39,072 nt of DNA from contig JAFSVI010000125.1 in NCBI GenBank assembly GCA_017445145.1, positions 1 to 39,072 on the forward strand. The letters run 5' to 3'. Shown piece after piece: positions 16,879 through 26,406 of this stretch. The notes under the pieces were generated by a model. It saw nothing but the letters and a program-made list of their open reading frames with translations. It had not been told where the DNA came from and made no database searches. This DNA is from Bacteroidaceae bacterium (GTDB lineage Bacteria > Bacteroidota > Bacteroidia > Bacteroidales > Bacteroidaceae). A program made the position numbers and the translations under genes. Each line of letters begins with the position of its first letter. Positions within the stretch are counted from its first letter, which is position 1.

Positions 16879-17862
16879 ATGCAAGAACCATTACGTATCA
16901 TATTCATGGGCACTCCGGAGTTTGCCGTCGAGAGCCTCAGCCGCCTCGTCGAGGCCGGATGTAATGTCGTAGCCGTCGTCACCATGCCCGACAAGGCCAT
17001 TGGCCGCCACCACGACACCCTGCAGCCGTCGCCCGTCAAGCAATATGCCGTGGCCAAGGGCATACCCGTGCTGCAGCCCGAGCGCCTCAGGGACGAGGCC
17101 TTCGTGGAGCAGCTGCGCGCCCTGCGTGCCGACCTGCAGGTCGTCGTGGCATTCCGCATGCTGCCCGAGGTGGTATGGGCCATGCCGCCGCTCGGCACCT
17201 TCAACCTCCATGCCGCGCTGCTGCCGCAGTACCGCGGCGCTGCGCCCATCAACTGGGCCGTCATCAACGGCGAGACGCAGACGGGCGTCACCACCTTCTT
17301 CCTCGACCACGACATCGACACCGGCCGCATCATACACCGCGTGGCCATCGACATAGGTCCCGCCGATACCGCCGGCGACGTCCACGACCGCCTCATGCAC
17401 ATCGGCGCAGACCTCGTCGTGCGCACCGTGCGCGACATCGAGGCTGGCACGGTGGCCGCTGTGCCACAGGAACAGCTGGCCGCCGACACCGTGCTCCATC
17501 CCGCGCCGAAGCTCTTCCGCGAGAACACCGAGCTGCGATGGAGCCGCCACACCGCCGCCACGGCAGCCAACTTCGTGCGCGGCCTGGCGCCTTATCCCAC
17601 GGCGTGGACCACGCTGCTCACCGCCGACGGACGCCGCACACAGCTCAAGCTCTTTGCTGCCACGGCCGATGCCGACGGCACCACTGCCACTGCCGCCCCT
17701 GGCACCATCGCCACCGATGGCGCCGTGCTGCGCGTGGCCACGGCCGGCGGGTGGCTGCGCGTGGCGGAGCTGCAGCTGGCCGGCAAGCGCCGCATGGCCG
17801 CCGCCGACTTCCTTCGCGGCGCCCGCCTCGACGGTGCGCGCATGGAGGAGACGCCCCAATAG
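16879..17862 (+). CDS. fmt: methionyl-tRNA formyltransferase
   Basis: Formylates initiator Met-tRNA with 10-formyltetrahydrofolate, in the cytoplasm; 327 residues, standard length. The catalytic residues sit in FNLHAALLPQYRGAAP (Asn 109, His 111) and DHDIDTGR (Asp 147), with the SPVK loop at 51-54 and the C-terminal OB-type domain (KLFRENTELRW onward). The C-terminal domain contains an Ala/Thr-rich stretch (about 255-275). No TAnnTTTG promoter is visible in the 54 bp before it, so it is probably transcribed with rsmD and ClC. The C10 protease gene begins 40 bp downstream. Confidence 0.95.
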   Translation: MQEPLRIIFMGTPEFAVESLSRLVEAGCNVVAVVTMPDKAIGRHHDTLQPSPVKQYAVAKGIPVLQPERLRDEAFVEQLRALRADLQVVVAFRMLPEVVWAMPPLGTFNLHAALLPQYRGAAPINWAVINGETQTGVTTFFLDHDIDTGRIIHRVAIDIGPADTAGDVHDRLMHIGADLVVRTVRDIEAGTVAAVPQEQLAADTVLHPAPKLFRENTELRWSRHTAATAANFVRGLAPYPTAWTTLLTADGRRTQLKLFAATADADGTTATAAPGTIATDGAVLRVATAGGWLRVAELQLAGKRRMAAADFLRGARLDGARMEETPQ

Positions 17863-17902
17863 CGCCCAACATCGACTAACTAACTGACAACACATATATA
17901 TT

Positions 17903-20900
17903 ATGAGAAAACATCTGCTAACATTGCTCGCGCTGGCGGCCATGCCACTCGTGGCACATGCCGACGTGCTCACCCGCGACGAGGCCGCACAGCGGGCCGA
18001 CGCCTATCTGCAAGACCTCAACACCAACCGGCGCCTCACGCCCGTCACCGAGACACGCCGCCTCGCACCACGGCGACAGAATGCCGGTGCCGACACCAGC
18101 ACGGAGCCGGCATACTACGTGTTCAGCCGCGGTGCCGGGCAGGGCTACGTCATCGTCTCGGCCGACGACCAGACCGACCCTGTGCTGGGCTACACCGACG
18201 CTGGCGACTTCGACTACGCCGCGCTGCCCGACAACATGCGCTCGTGGCTCGACGACTGCGAGGCACAGCTCATGGATCTGCGACGCGTGAGCCTGACGGG
18301 CGCCGACGGGCGCGCACGCGCGCCGCGCCGTGCCGCCGCCGTGCCCACGCACCCTGCCATCCCGGCGCTGATGACATCCAAGTGGAACCAGGGTTCGCCC
18401 TACAACAACGAGTGCCCGCTCTACACCGACAACAAACGCTGCGTCACGGGCTGTGTGGCAACGGCCATGGCGCAGGTGATGTACTACCAGCGCGCCAAGT
18501 CCGTGGCGGCAACCACCAAGGCCATACCCTCCTACAACACCGGCGAGATGCAGGTGAAGGGCATCGCCAAGGGCGCCCCCCTCGACTGGGACAACATGCG
18601 CGACGACGGCGGCTCCACGGCCGCCCAGCACCTGGCCGTGGCACAGCTCATGCACTATTGCGGCGTGAGCGTTGAGATGGGCTACACGAGCAGCTCCTCC
18701 GGGGCATATTCCTCGATGGTGGGCGACGCGCTCAAGAACTATTTCGGCTATGGCTCGAGCGTGCAGTATGTGGGGCGCTACGGCTATTCCAACATCGAGT
18801 GGGACGCTCTCCTCTACAACGAGCTGGCCCACGACCGCCCGCTCTATCTCAGCGGTGCCAACTCCCAGGCCGGCCACGCTTTTGTGTGCGACGGCTACGA
18901 CGGCAAGCGCAACTTCCACATCAACTGGGGCTGGGGCGGACAGAGCGACGGCTACTACCTCCTGAGCAAGCTCACTCCGGGCTCGCAGGGCATCGGCGGC
19001 AGCTCCGACGGCTACAACGACTATCAGGAGGCTGTCATCGGCATCGTGCCGGCCAACTACTCCAAGAAGGCCATCCCCTTCAGCGACACGTCGCTCAAGC
19101 GGCTGTGTGTGGCGGCGTGGGACACCGACGGCGACGGCGAGGTGACCTACGGCGAGGCCGCCAAAGTCACCGACCTGGGCACAGCCTTCCGCGGCACGCG
19201 CATCAAGACCTTCAATGAGCTCGTCAACTGCACCAAGCTTGCCACCATACCCGCCGACGCCTTCGCAGGGTGCGTGTCGCTCACCGCCATCACGCTCCCC
19301 GAGGCGGTGCGCACCATCGGCTCGCGCGCCTTTGCCGAATGCCGCAACCTCAAGACATTGCGCATGCCCGACACCGTGGCCGAAATCGGCGACTCGGCCT
19401 TTGCCGGATGCAAGGCCCTGACGGCAATAGGCATCGCTGCCGCAAGCCGCATAGAGCCAAATACCTTCGAAGGGTGCGCGGCGCTGACGGCGTTCACCGT
19501 GCCGGCCACCGTCGTCGCCATCGGCGACAGGGCTTTTGCCGGATGCACACGCATCAAGACCTTTGACCTGGAGACGACCAACCCCGCTGCCGTGGAGTTC
19601 GGGCAGCAGCTCTTCGACGGCGTGGATCTCTCCGCCGCCACTCTCAACGTGCCGGCCGGCACACGAGCCTACTATGCCGACGACCCGCAGTGGAGCCTCT
19701 TCGGCAACTTCTACGAGGTGCGCCAGGTGCCCGACGACAAGTGTGTGCCGCTCGCCACCGGACGGCAGTTCTATATATATAATGTAGGCGCACAGGCTTA
19801 CCTCACCAAGGGCGAGGCGTGGGGCACGCAGGCCGTGTGCGGCGCCGAACCCATGCGCTTCGAGCTGCGCCATGACGACGACATGCCCGAGGGACAGTAT
19901 TATCTTTACAGCGACGACACCGGCAACAACAGGCACATCCTCTTCCGCACCATAGCCGACGACAAGGTGGGTGCTGGCGTGAAGTGCTGCTTCGTCGATG
20001 GCACACTCTCCGACAATGCCAATTGGGTGGTCGAGGACCTGGGCGACTACACCTACCGCATCGCGCCCGCACCAGGCACCACGGGCTACGTCAAGGACCG
20101 CTACCTCGGCATACAGCCCAACCACCGCACCAACGCCCTGCCGGCCACCGTCAAAACCACCATGGGGGCTTACTTCGACGTGCCATACACCGGCCACGAG
20201 ACGTTCTGCCAGTGGCGATTCGTCGATGTGGAGGCCACCTACGGCATCTACAACGCCGCACAGGAGCTGCAGAACCTGCTCGCCATGGCCAGCGCCAAGC
20301 GCATCAATGCCGAGCGCGAGCAGGAGGTGCTCGACAACCTCGAGAGCACCAAGCCACAGCTCGTGGCCGCACAGCGCACGCTGCGCAAGAAGCTGGGCTT
20401 CATACACTTTACCGACGACACTTTCCGTGACGTCGCCATAACCAACTGGGATGTCAACGGCGACGCAGAAATATCATACCAGGAGGCTGCCATGGTCGAT
20501 AACCTCGGCTACACCATCTATGGCACGCGCGTCGTCACCCTCGACGAGCTGCAGCACTTCACGGGCCTCACCACCCTCTACGGCAACAGCTTCGAGGGCT
20601 GTGCCGACCTGAAGGCCATCACCCTGCCAGAGAGCGTCACCACCATGTACTACCGCATCTTCTATGGCTGCTCATCGCTGGCCGAGGTGGCCATACCGCG
20701 CAACGTGGGCCAGATTGGCGACAACAGCTTCGAGGGATGCACGGCGCTGCGCCGCCTCACCATAGCCGTGGACGACCCCGCACGCATCCAGCTCGGCACC
20801 GATGTGTTCAAGGACCTCGACCTCGCAGCCATCACGCTCTGCGTGCCACAGGGGTCGCGCGAGCTCTATGCCCAGGCCGACGTGTGGCGCGACTTCGGCA

Positions 20901-22663
20901 CCATTGAGGAGGTGCGTGCCACCGTGATGCCCGCCTTCGCGCCCATCACGGCCGACGAACCCGTCTATATCTATCATCTCGGCACAGGCCGCTACATAGG
21001 CCGCGGCGAAGCCTATGGAACGCAGGCCGTCGTCGGCACCACGGGCTTCATCTACCGTCTCAAGCGCACCAACAACATGCCGGCCGACACCTACTACCTC
21101 CAGGCCGACAACAGCGGCACCAACAACAAGGTGCTCTTCCGCACCAGCACCGACACCAAGGTGGGCGCCGGCGTGAAGACGTGCTTCGTCGATGGCACCC
21201 TCTCGTCAAAGGCCTATTGGACCTTTGCGCCCGTGGAGGGGCGTGAGAATGTGTTCACGCTGCAGGCGCCGCAGGGCAATGCCGATTATGTCGCGGGGCA
21301 GTACCTCGGCATATACACAAGCCATGCTACCGACGCCCTCGACGACGGCGAACCCACCTACGGCCTCTACTGGGACATCACCGACGGTGGCGACCTCTAT
21401 GCACCCGACGCCTGTCACTGGGCGCTCGTCCGTGTGGCCGACGTCGAGGCCGAGCAGGCACGCATGGCGGCTGCCAGCGAGCTGCTTGTGCTCATTGGCC
21501 GCGCCAAGGCCAAGGCTCTCGACACCGCTGCCGAGCAGGCCGTGTATGACGACCTCACCTCCACGCGCGAGCAGCTCGAGGCTGCTGCCGAGGCGCTGCG
21601 CCAGCGTCTGGGCTACGTCGCCTTTGCCGACGAGGGCGTCAAGCGGCTCTGTGTGGCACGTTTTGACCTCGACGAGGACGAGGAACTCACTGCCGACGAG
21701 CTTGCCGCAGCAACCACCCTCGGGCAGACCTTCCGTCAGGCAACGACCATACGGAGCTTCGACGAGCTGCACCTCTTCACCAGCCTCACGGCCATTGGCA
21801 ATGAGGCATTCCGCTCGTGCTCGCAGCTCGCAAGCATCACACTCCCGCCCAGCGTGACGGCAGTGGGCACCAACGCCTTCACCGGGTGCTCCATGCTGCG
21901 CTTCATGCGCATACTCAACCCCACGGCTGCCGTCGAGGCCGCCGACGCGGCCATTCCCGAGACTACCAACATCTTCGTCGAGGCCGCAACGCTCGACGCA
22001 TACGCCGCCGACGAGGCCTGGAGCGCATACACCGTGTCGGCCTACACTGGCACACCAGTCGTCACCGCACGACCCGCCACACGCTACTACGGCCGCAGCA
22101 ACCCCAACTTCGACTATGCCGTGCTCGGAGCACCCACCGAGGGTGTGCCAACGCTGACTTCCGAGGCCGACCAGAAGTCGCCCGTGGGCACATACGCCAT
22201 CAACGTCGCCCGCGGCACGGTGCCCGAAGGTGTGGAGCTGCGCGACGGACAGCTCACCGTGGCACCGGCGCCCCTTACCATCAAGGCACGCTCCTACACC
22301 CGCAACATAGGGCAGGAGAACCCTGCATTCGAACTCGACTACACAGGCTTCCGCAACCGCGAGACGGCCGAGACGGCGCTCTCACAGCAACCCACCGTCA
22401 GCTGCGAGGCCACGGCCGCCAGCCCGGCTGGTGAGTATGCCATCGTCGTCGCAGGCGCACAGGCCGACAACTACGAGATAACCTACGTCAGCGGCGTGCT
22501 CACCGTCGTTAACCCCGATGCCATCCTCGCACCCTCAGGCGCCGAGACGGCCGCCATCGTGGCCGTCTATGCCCCCGACGGCAAACAGCGCACGGCCCTG
22601 CAGCCTGGACTCAACATCGTCCGCATGGCCGACGGCAGCGTCAGGAAAATCATTGTCAGGTAG
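17903..22663 (+). CDS. secreted C10 family cysteine protease with EF-hand, LRR and MBG modules
   Basis: Giant secreted protein, 1586 residues. In order: a signal peptide (1-21); a Spi-type propeptide (about 24-130) with YYVFSRGAGQGYVIVSADD; a streptopain-like C10 domain (about 150-390) with nucleophile Cys 184 in GCVATA, His 325 in GHAFVCDGYD and NWGWGG; three EF-hand-type loops (407-418 DTDGDGEVTYGE; 850-861; 1255-1266), each followed by BspA-type leucine-rich repeats; two copies of a lectin- or trefoil-like region (FYIYNVGAQAYLTKGEAWGTQ and YIYHLGTGRYIGRGEAYGTQ) with a helical linker; two MBG-like domains (about 1386-1550); and a basic C-terminal tail. C10 enzymes include streptopain and the Bacteroides Bfp proteases. 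It probably degrades host or dietary protein at the cell surface. Confidence 0.9.
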   Translation: MRKHLLTLLALAAMPLVAHADVLTRDEAAQRADAYLQDLNTNRRLTPVTETRRLAPRRQNAGADTSTEPAYYVFSRGAGQGYVIVSADDQTDPVLGYTDAGDFDYAALPDNMRSWLDDCEAQLMDLRRVSLTGADGRARAPRRAAAVPTHPAIPALMTSKWNQGSPYNNECPLYTDNKRCVTGCVATAMAQVMYYQRAKSVAATTKAIPSYNTGEMQVKGIAKGAPLDWDNMRDDGGSTAAQHLAVAQLMHYCGVSVEMGYTSSSSGAYSSMVGDALKNYFGYGSSVQYVGRYGYSNIEWDALLYNELAHDRPLYLSGANSQAGHAFVCDGYDGKRNFHINWGWGGQSDGYYLLSKLTPGSQGIGGSSDGYNDYQEAVIGIVPANYSKKAIPFSDTSLKRLCVAAWDTDGDGEVTYGEAAKVTDLGTAFRGTRIKTFNELVNCTKLATIPADAFAGCVSLTAITLPEAVRTIGSRAFAECRNLKTLRMPDTVAEIGDSAFAGCKALTAIGIAAASRIEPNTFEGCAALTAFTVPATVVAIGDRAFAGCTRIKTFDLETTNPAAVEFGQQLFDGVDLSAATLNVPAGTRAYYADDPQWSLFGNFYEVRQVPDDKCVPLATGRQFYIYNVGAQAYLTKGEAWGTQAVCGAEPMRFELRHDDDMPEGQYYLYSDDTGNNRHILFRTIADDKVGAGVKCCFVDGTLSDNANWVVEDLGDYTYRIAPAPGTTGYVKDRYLGIQPNHRTNALPATVKTTMGAYFDVPYTGHETFCQWRFVDVEATYGIYNAAQELQNLLAMASAKRINAEREQEVLDNLESTKPQLVAAQRTLRKKLGFIHFTDDTFRDVAITNWDVNGDAEISYQEAAMVDNLGYTIYGTRVVTLDELQHFTGLTTLYGNSFEGCADLKAITLPESVTTMYYRIFYGCSSLAEVAIPRNVGQIGDNSFEGCTALRRLTIAVDDPARIQLGTDVFKDLDLAAITLCVPQGSRELYAQADVWRDFGTIEEVRATVMPAFAPITADEPVYIYHLGTGRYIGRGEAYGTQAVVGTTGFIYRLKRTNNMPADTYYLQADNSGTNNKVLFRTSTDTKVGAGVKTCFVDGTLSSKAYWTFAPVEGRENVFTLQAPQGNADYVAGQYLGIYTSHATDALDDGEPTYGLYWDITDGGDLYAPDACHWALVRVADVEAEQARMAAASELLVLIGRAKAKALDTAAEQAVYDDLTSTREQLEAAAEALRQRLGYVAFADEGVKRLCVARFDLDEDEELTADELAAATTLGQTFRQATTIRSFDELHLFTSLTAIGNEAFRSCSQLASITLPPSVTAVGTNAFTGCSMLRFMRILNPTAAVEAADAAIPETTNIFVEAATLDAYAADEAWSAYTVSAYTGTPVVTARPATRYYGRSNPNFDYAVLGAPTEGVPTLTSEADQKSPVGTYAINVARGTVPEGVELRDGQLTVAPAPLTIKARSYTRNIGQENPAFELDYTGFRNRETAETALSQQPTVSCEATAASPAGEYAIVVAGAQADNYEITYVSGVLTVVNPDAILAPSGAETAAIVAVYAPDGKQRTALQPGLNIVRMADGSVRKIIVR
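19080..22010 (+). repeat. internal tandem modules in the C10 protease gene
   Basis: The unit EF-hand loop, then DEL..F..LT and LRR-5, then the lectin-like region and helical linker begins near 19080, 20397 and 21610. The third copy stops after the LRR part. Spacing of the EF loops is 443 and 405 residues. The copies are clearly related in protein (ITLPESV, AF.GC, TQAV, KVGAGVK.CFVDGTLS) but have diverged in DNA, so the duplication is old. Confidence 0.85.
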
Positions 22664-22689
22664 CAACGACAAAACATCATCCTCGTCAT

Positions 22690-22731
22690 CCCCAGGGAAG
22701 GTGCGGCGCATGAGCCGCACCACTCCCGGGG
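22690..22731 (+). terminator. terminator-like hairpin after the C10 protease gene
   Basis: GGTGCGGC (22700-22707) pairs with GCCGCACC (22714-22721) around a 6-nt loop; CCCC (22690-22693) and GGGG (22728-22731) extend the stem with mismatches. It lies 27 bp after the stop codon. No T-tract follows, so termination is plausible but not textbook. Confidence 0.5.
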
Positions 22732-22788
22732 CTTGGAGCTGTCAGTTCAAGGTGTCGGACACACTTTCAATTGACATGATTTTTTTTC

Positions 22789-23005
22789 TACAACGAATTA
22801 CACGAATTACACGAATTTTCAGGCTGCGCAGGGTCAGCAATTGATTCGAATTATCGAGCGAAACAGCAGCGCGATGTTTCGAATGTATACGTTCTAAATG
22901 ACACTCGACACCAGCGAAGCGTGTCGCATAATTCGTAGAATTCGATTATAATATAAGTAAGCCACAGGAGATGAGTAATTCGTTAAATTCGTGTAATTCG
23001 TTGTA
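22789..23005. repeat. 217-bp non-coding element bounded by 29-bp inverted repeats (MITE-like)
   Basis: The left arm 22789-22817 begins TACAACGAATTACACGAATT; the right arm 22977-23005 ends with its exact complement. The first 20 bases match perfectly and 27 of 29 overall. The arms are themselves built from ACGAATTAC units. The 159-bp interior has no open frame of note, is AT-richer than the surroundings and carries further GAATTCG-like motifs. No target-site duplication is obvious. Confidence 0.7.
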
Positions 23006-23127
23006 TAAAAATAAGTTTTGCAGCTGCTCGCGTTTAATTCTTCGAAGTGTCGGAGCGACCGGAGGTCGAGCGGCGTTCTGATTGTAAACTGTTTCCGTCC
23101 ATTTACTTAACATAAAGAGCAGAAGTA

Positions 23128-25383
23128 ATGAAGAAAACACTATTGACACTGCTTTGCCTGACCGCCGTAGCGGTAGGCATGAATGCGAAACCCACTGTGC
23201 GCAAGACATTGATGGATGCCGACTGGCTGTTTGCCCTCGGAGACACCTCAGCGTGGCACACTGTCAGTCTGCCCCACGACTGGAGCATCACCGCACGCTT
23301 CGACAAGGACGCGCCCACAGGCAACGACGGAGGCTATCTGCCAGCTGGGAAAGGGTGGTACAAGAAGGTGTTCAGCGTGGAGAGCGAGGTGCTCAGTGAG
23401 AAAAAGCTGCGCCTCTACTTCGAGGGAGTGTATATGAACAGCGAGGTGTATGTCAACGGCCAGCGGGCCGGAGGGCATCCCTACGGCTTCACGTCGTTCT
23501 TTGTCGATATCACACCATACGTCAGGCCCGGACGCAACGAGGTGACCGTCAGCGTGGACAACTCACAGCAGAAAAACTGCCGCTGGTTTACCGGCTCGGG
23601 CATATACCGCCACGTGTGGCTGCTCACGACCCCGAAACAGTATATCGACGAATGGAGCGTCACGGTGCGCACGCCCGACACACACACCGTGGAAATCAGC
23701 GCCGAAGTGGTGATGGACGACGGCACACGCCAGCCACTCAGCAAGACGCTGCACGTGGAGCAGCCGCGGCTGTGGTCGCCCGACGACCCTTATCTCTATG
23801 AGACGGTGCTGGAAAGTGGCGACGACCGTCTGCCCGTGCGCTACGGCATACGCACCATAGAATACTCGGCACAGCAGGGACTGCTGCTCAACGGCAAGCC
23901 CATAGCCCTATGTGGTGGCTGTGTGCACCACGACAACGGTCTGCTCGGAGCCGCGGCCTTTGACCGTGCCGAGCGGCGCAAGGTGGAGCTGATGAAGCAA
24001 GCTGGCTTCAACGCGGTGCGCACGGCCCACAACCCGCCCTCGGAGACTTTCCTCGATGCCTGCGACGAGCTTGGGCTTCTGGTCATCGACGAGGCATTCG
24101 ACGGCTGGCGCGACAAGAAGAACGCCCACGACTATGCCACGCTCATCGACCAGTGGTGGCAGCACGACCTCGGCGCTATGGTGCGGCGCGACCGCAACCA
24201 CCCGAGCATCTTCTGCTGGAGCATAGGCAACGAGGTGATTGAGCGTAAGCGCATTGAGGTGGTGAGGACTGCCCACCAGATGGCGCAGCTTTGTCGCAGC
24301 CTCGACCCCACACGCCCCGTGACATCGGCTTTGGCGGCGTGGGACAACGACTGGGACATCTATGACCCCTTGGCCGCCGAGCACGACATTGTGGGCTACA
24401 ACTACATGATACATAAGGCCGAAGGCGACCATGAGCGGGTGCCACAACGGGTGATGGTGCAGACGGAGAGCTATCCGCGTGACGTCTGGCAGAACTACCG
24501 CATGGTCATGGACCACAGCTATGTCGTGGGCGACTTCGTCTGGACGGCCATCGACTATATCGGCGAGTCGGGCATAGGGCGGTGGTACTATGATGGCGAC
24601 ACCCCAGGCGAGCACTACGAGCGTCCGCTCTTCCCCTGGCATGCCGCCTACTGCGGCGACATAGACCTCACGGGCCGACGCAAGCCGGTGAGCCACTACC
24701 GCTCCATGCTTTGGAGGGCCGACGGCGAGGCGCTCTACATGGCCGTTCGCGAACCCGACGGCTACCGCGGCAAGGTGCAGACGACGCTCTGGGGCACTTG
24801 GCCTACCTTAGAGAGCTGGAACTGGCCGGGATGGGAGGGCAAACCCATCACGGTGGAGGTCTGTTCGCGCTATCCTGCGGTGCGGCTCTTTCTCAACGAC
24901 CAGCTCGTGGGAGAGAAGGCCGTCAGCGAGTGCCGGGCTGTGTTCACGTTGCCCTACCAGCCGGGCACACTGCGGGCAGAGGGCATAGCCGACGGACAGA
25001 CGGCAGCGAACGTCAGCCTGCAGACGGCGGGCGAGGCTGCCACCATACGGCTGACAGCCGACCGCACGACGCTCAACGCCGACGGCCAGGACTTGGCCTT
25101 TGTCACGGTGGAAATTGTTGACAGCAAAGGTGTCACACATCCGCTGGCCGACCATCTGCTCAAGGCAACGGTGAAGGGGCCTGCACGGCTGCTGGCCTTC
25201 GGCAATGCCGACATCAAGGATTGCGACCCGCTTTGCGACGACACCCACCGTGTGTGGAAAGGCCGTGCGCTCATTGTGCTCAGAAGCACGCCGAAGCGCG
25301 GCAATATCGTGCTGACGGTGACGGCCGACGGGTTGCCAGCAGCCCGCCTCAAGCTGGCTGTTGGGTTAATAACCCTTAAATAA
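23128..25383 (+). CDS. glycoside hydrolase family 2 (beta-galactosidase-like)
   Basis: Secreted or periplasmic exo-glycosidase, 751 residues. A signal peptide (1-20) is followed by the sugar-binding jelly-roll domain (WHTVSLPHDWS, GWYKKVFSV, LYFEGVYMNSEVYVNG), an immunoglobulin-like domain, the TIM barrel with acid/base Glu 369 in SIGNEVIE and nucleophile Glu 447 in QTESYP, and C-terminal beta domains. The GH2 family covers beta-galactosidase, beta-glucuronidase, beta-mannosidase and others; the glycan specificity is not readable here. It is the first gene of a cluster with an AraC regulator and GH43; the regulator's own promoter lies 21 bp after its stop. Confidence 0.92.
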   Translation: MKKTLLTLLCLTAVAVGMNAKPTVRKTLMDADWLFALGDTSAWHTVSLPHDWSITARFDKDAPTGNDGGYLPAGKGWYKKVFSVESEVLSEKKLRLYFEGVYMNSEVYVNGQRAGGHPYGFTSFFVDITPYVRPGRNEVTVSVDNSQQKNCRWFTGSGIYRHVWLLTTPKQYIDEWSVTVRTPDTHTVEISAEVVMDDGTRQPLSKTLHVEQPRLWSPDDPYLYETVLESGDDRLPVRYGIRTIEYSAQQGLLLNGKPIALCGGCVHHDNGLLGAAAFDRAERRKVELMKQAGFNAVRTAHNPPSETFLDACDELGLLVIDEAFDGWRDKKNAHDYATLIDQWWQHDLGAMVRRDRNHPSIFCWSIGNEVIERKRIEVVRTAHQMAQLCRSLDPTRPVTSALAAWDNDWDIYDPLAAEHDIVGYNYMIHKAEGDHERVPQRVMVQTESYPRDVWQNYRMVMDHSYVVGDFVWTAIDYIGESGIGRWYYDGDTPGEHYERPLFPWHAAYCGDIDLTGRRKPVSHYRSMLWRADGEALYMAVREPDGYRGKVQTTLWGTWPTLESWNWPGWEGKPITVEVCSRYPAVRLFLNDQLVGEKAVSECRAVFTLPYQPGTLRAEGIADGQTAANVSLQTAGEAATIRLTADRTTLNADGQDLAFVTVEIVDSKGVTHPLADHLLKATVKGPARLLAFGNADIKDCDPLCDDTHRVWKGRALIVLRSTPKRGNIVLTVTADGLPAARLKLAVGLITLK

Positions 25384-25404
25384 TGTGCCAAAAGCGTGTG
25401 AACA

Positions 25405-25436
25405 TTGTGCAAAAAGGCGCGGAAACACTAACTTTG
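25405..25436 (+). promoter_or_regulatory. promoter of the AraC regulator
   Basis: TTG (25405-25407), 21 bp, TAACTTTG (25429-25436). It lies after the GH2 stop and 39 bp before the ATG at 25476, which settles the regulator's start: the in-frame ATG at 25383 is upstream of this promoter. Confidence 0.75.
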
Positions 25437-25475
25437 CGCGGGAAAAGCCACTTTGGCGACCCTCGACATGAAAAA

Positions 25476-26381
25476 ATGAACAACCAGCCCACATCGTTGC
25501 CCTTAGTGTTCGACATTCGCAAAGTCCCGAGTAATTTTGGGACGGGGCGTCTGGCGAACCTCATCGTGACGTTCGACAACTTGGAACGGCAGTTTCCATT
25601 CGACCCTCATCACCCCGTGTTTCCAGTAAAGTGCGAGTTGTTCTTCACCATCACCATCATCACGGGCGAGATACGCCTGCTCATCAACCTCCACGAGGTG
25701 ACGGTGAGTGCCGGGCAGCTGCTCGTTATTATGCCCGGCTGCATCTTCCAGGGGCAGAGCATGTCGGCCGACATGCGCTTCTGTGGAATGCTCATCGACA
25801 CGGAGTATATGGTCACCATGCGCAAGAACGTAGGCGTGCGCCTTGACATGACGCACCGCTACTACAACTACCTCGTGCGCGACATGACCCCTCCGCTGAT
25901 GGCCAACCACATGCAGATGTACGAGATGATACGCGCGGAGCTTACCAGCGACGATTACTTATATAAGAAAGAGGTGGTGCAACGCTACTGCGAGGCGTGG
26001 GTGCTGAAGAACATCTCGCTCAGCGACAATGCCGAGCTGCCCGAGCTTGCCAAGCCCATGAACCGCAAGGAGCAGATCTTCCACGACTTTCTCACACTAC
26101 TGGAAAAGTTCTATACGCAGGAGCGCAGCATCAGCTTCTACGCCGACCGCATGTGTCTCACGCCGAAGTACCTCTCAACCATCATCAAGGACGTCAGCGG
26201 CAAGCACGGCATGCAGTGGATTGACGAGTACGTGCTGCTCGAAGCCAAGGCGCTTCTGCGCAACAGCGAGCTCAGCGTGAAGCAGGTGAGCGACGAGCTC
26301 AACTTCCCCTCGCAGAGCATGTTCGGGCGTTTCTTCAAGAAGATGACGGGCTACTCGCCCAAACAATACAAAATGCTATAG
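25476..26381 (+). CDS. AraC family transcriptional regulator
   Basis: DNA-binding regulator of 301 residues. The N-terminal cupin-like ligand domain (VTVSAGQLLVIMPGCIFQG) is followed by a C-terminal double helix-turn-helix (FYADRMCLTPKYLSTIIKDV; VSDELNFPSQSMFGRFFKKM; then TGYSPKQYK), the classic AraC end. It sits between GH2 and GH43 and most likely controls one or both. Start chosen at 25476 for the reason given under its promoter. GH43 follows after 25 bp with no promoter of its own. The N-terminus lacks a membrane anchor, so it is not a hybrid two-component regulator. Confidence 0.92.
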   Translation: MNNQPTSLPLVFDIRKVPSNFGTGRLANLIVTFDNLERQFPFDPHHPVFPVKCELFFTITIITGEIRLLINLHEVTVSAGQLLVIMPGCIFQGQSMSADMRFCGMLIDTEYMVTMRKNVGVRLDMTHRYYNYLVRDMTPPLMANHMQMYEMIRAELTSDDYLYKKEVVQRYCEAWVLKNISLSDNAELPELAKPMNRKEQIFHDFLTLLEKFYTQERSISFYADRMCLTPKYLSTIIKDVSGKHGMQWIDEYVLLEAKALLRNSELSVKQVSDELNFPSQSMFGRFFKKMTGYSPKQYKML

Positions 26382-26406
26382 CCATCAAACATCAACCATA
26401 TATGCA

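Larger units (their letters stand above)
22664..23127. other. 464-bp intergenic region with hairpin and inverted-repeat element
   Basis: No gene is seen here. It holds a GC-rich hairpin (22690-22731), an AT-richer inverted-repeat element (22789-23005), and a CGACC-GGA-GGTCG short palindrome near 23058-23070. No convincing TAnnTTTG box precedes the GH2 gene; its promoter may be regulator-dependent or imperfect. The stretch GGTGTCGGACACACTTTCAA (from 22751) looks like the end of a degraded mobile element, but nothing confirms it. Confidence 0.55.

Noticed and set aside
17918..20407. An 829-codon open frame antisense to the C10 protease
   Set aside because: The sense strand has a signal peptide and catalytic Cys/His; the antisense product is low complexity with no motif.
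22751..22780. Possible insertion-sequence end (GTGTCGGACAC-like)
   Set aside because: No transposase remnant, matching second end or target duplication was seen.
22838..22860. TTGATTCGAATTAT considered as a tRNA T-loop
   Set aside because: No acceptor, D or anticodon stems could be folded around it.
25383..25475. Earlier AraC start overlapping the GH2 stop codon
   Set aside because: A good promoter (25405-25436) lies inside this stretch, and the residues before the ATG at 25476 do not resemble an AraC N-terminus.
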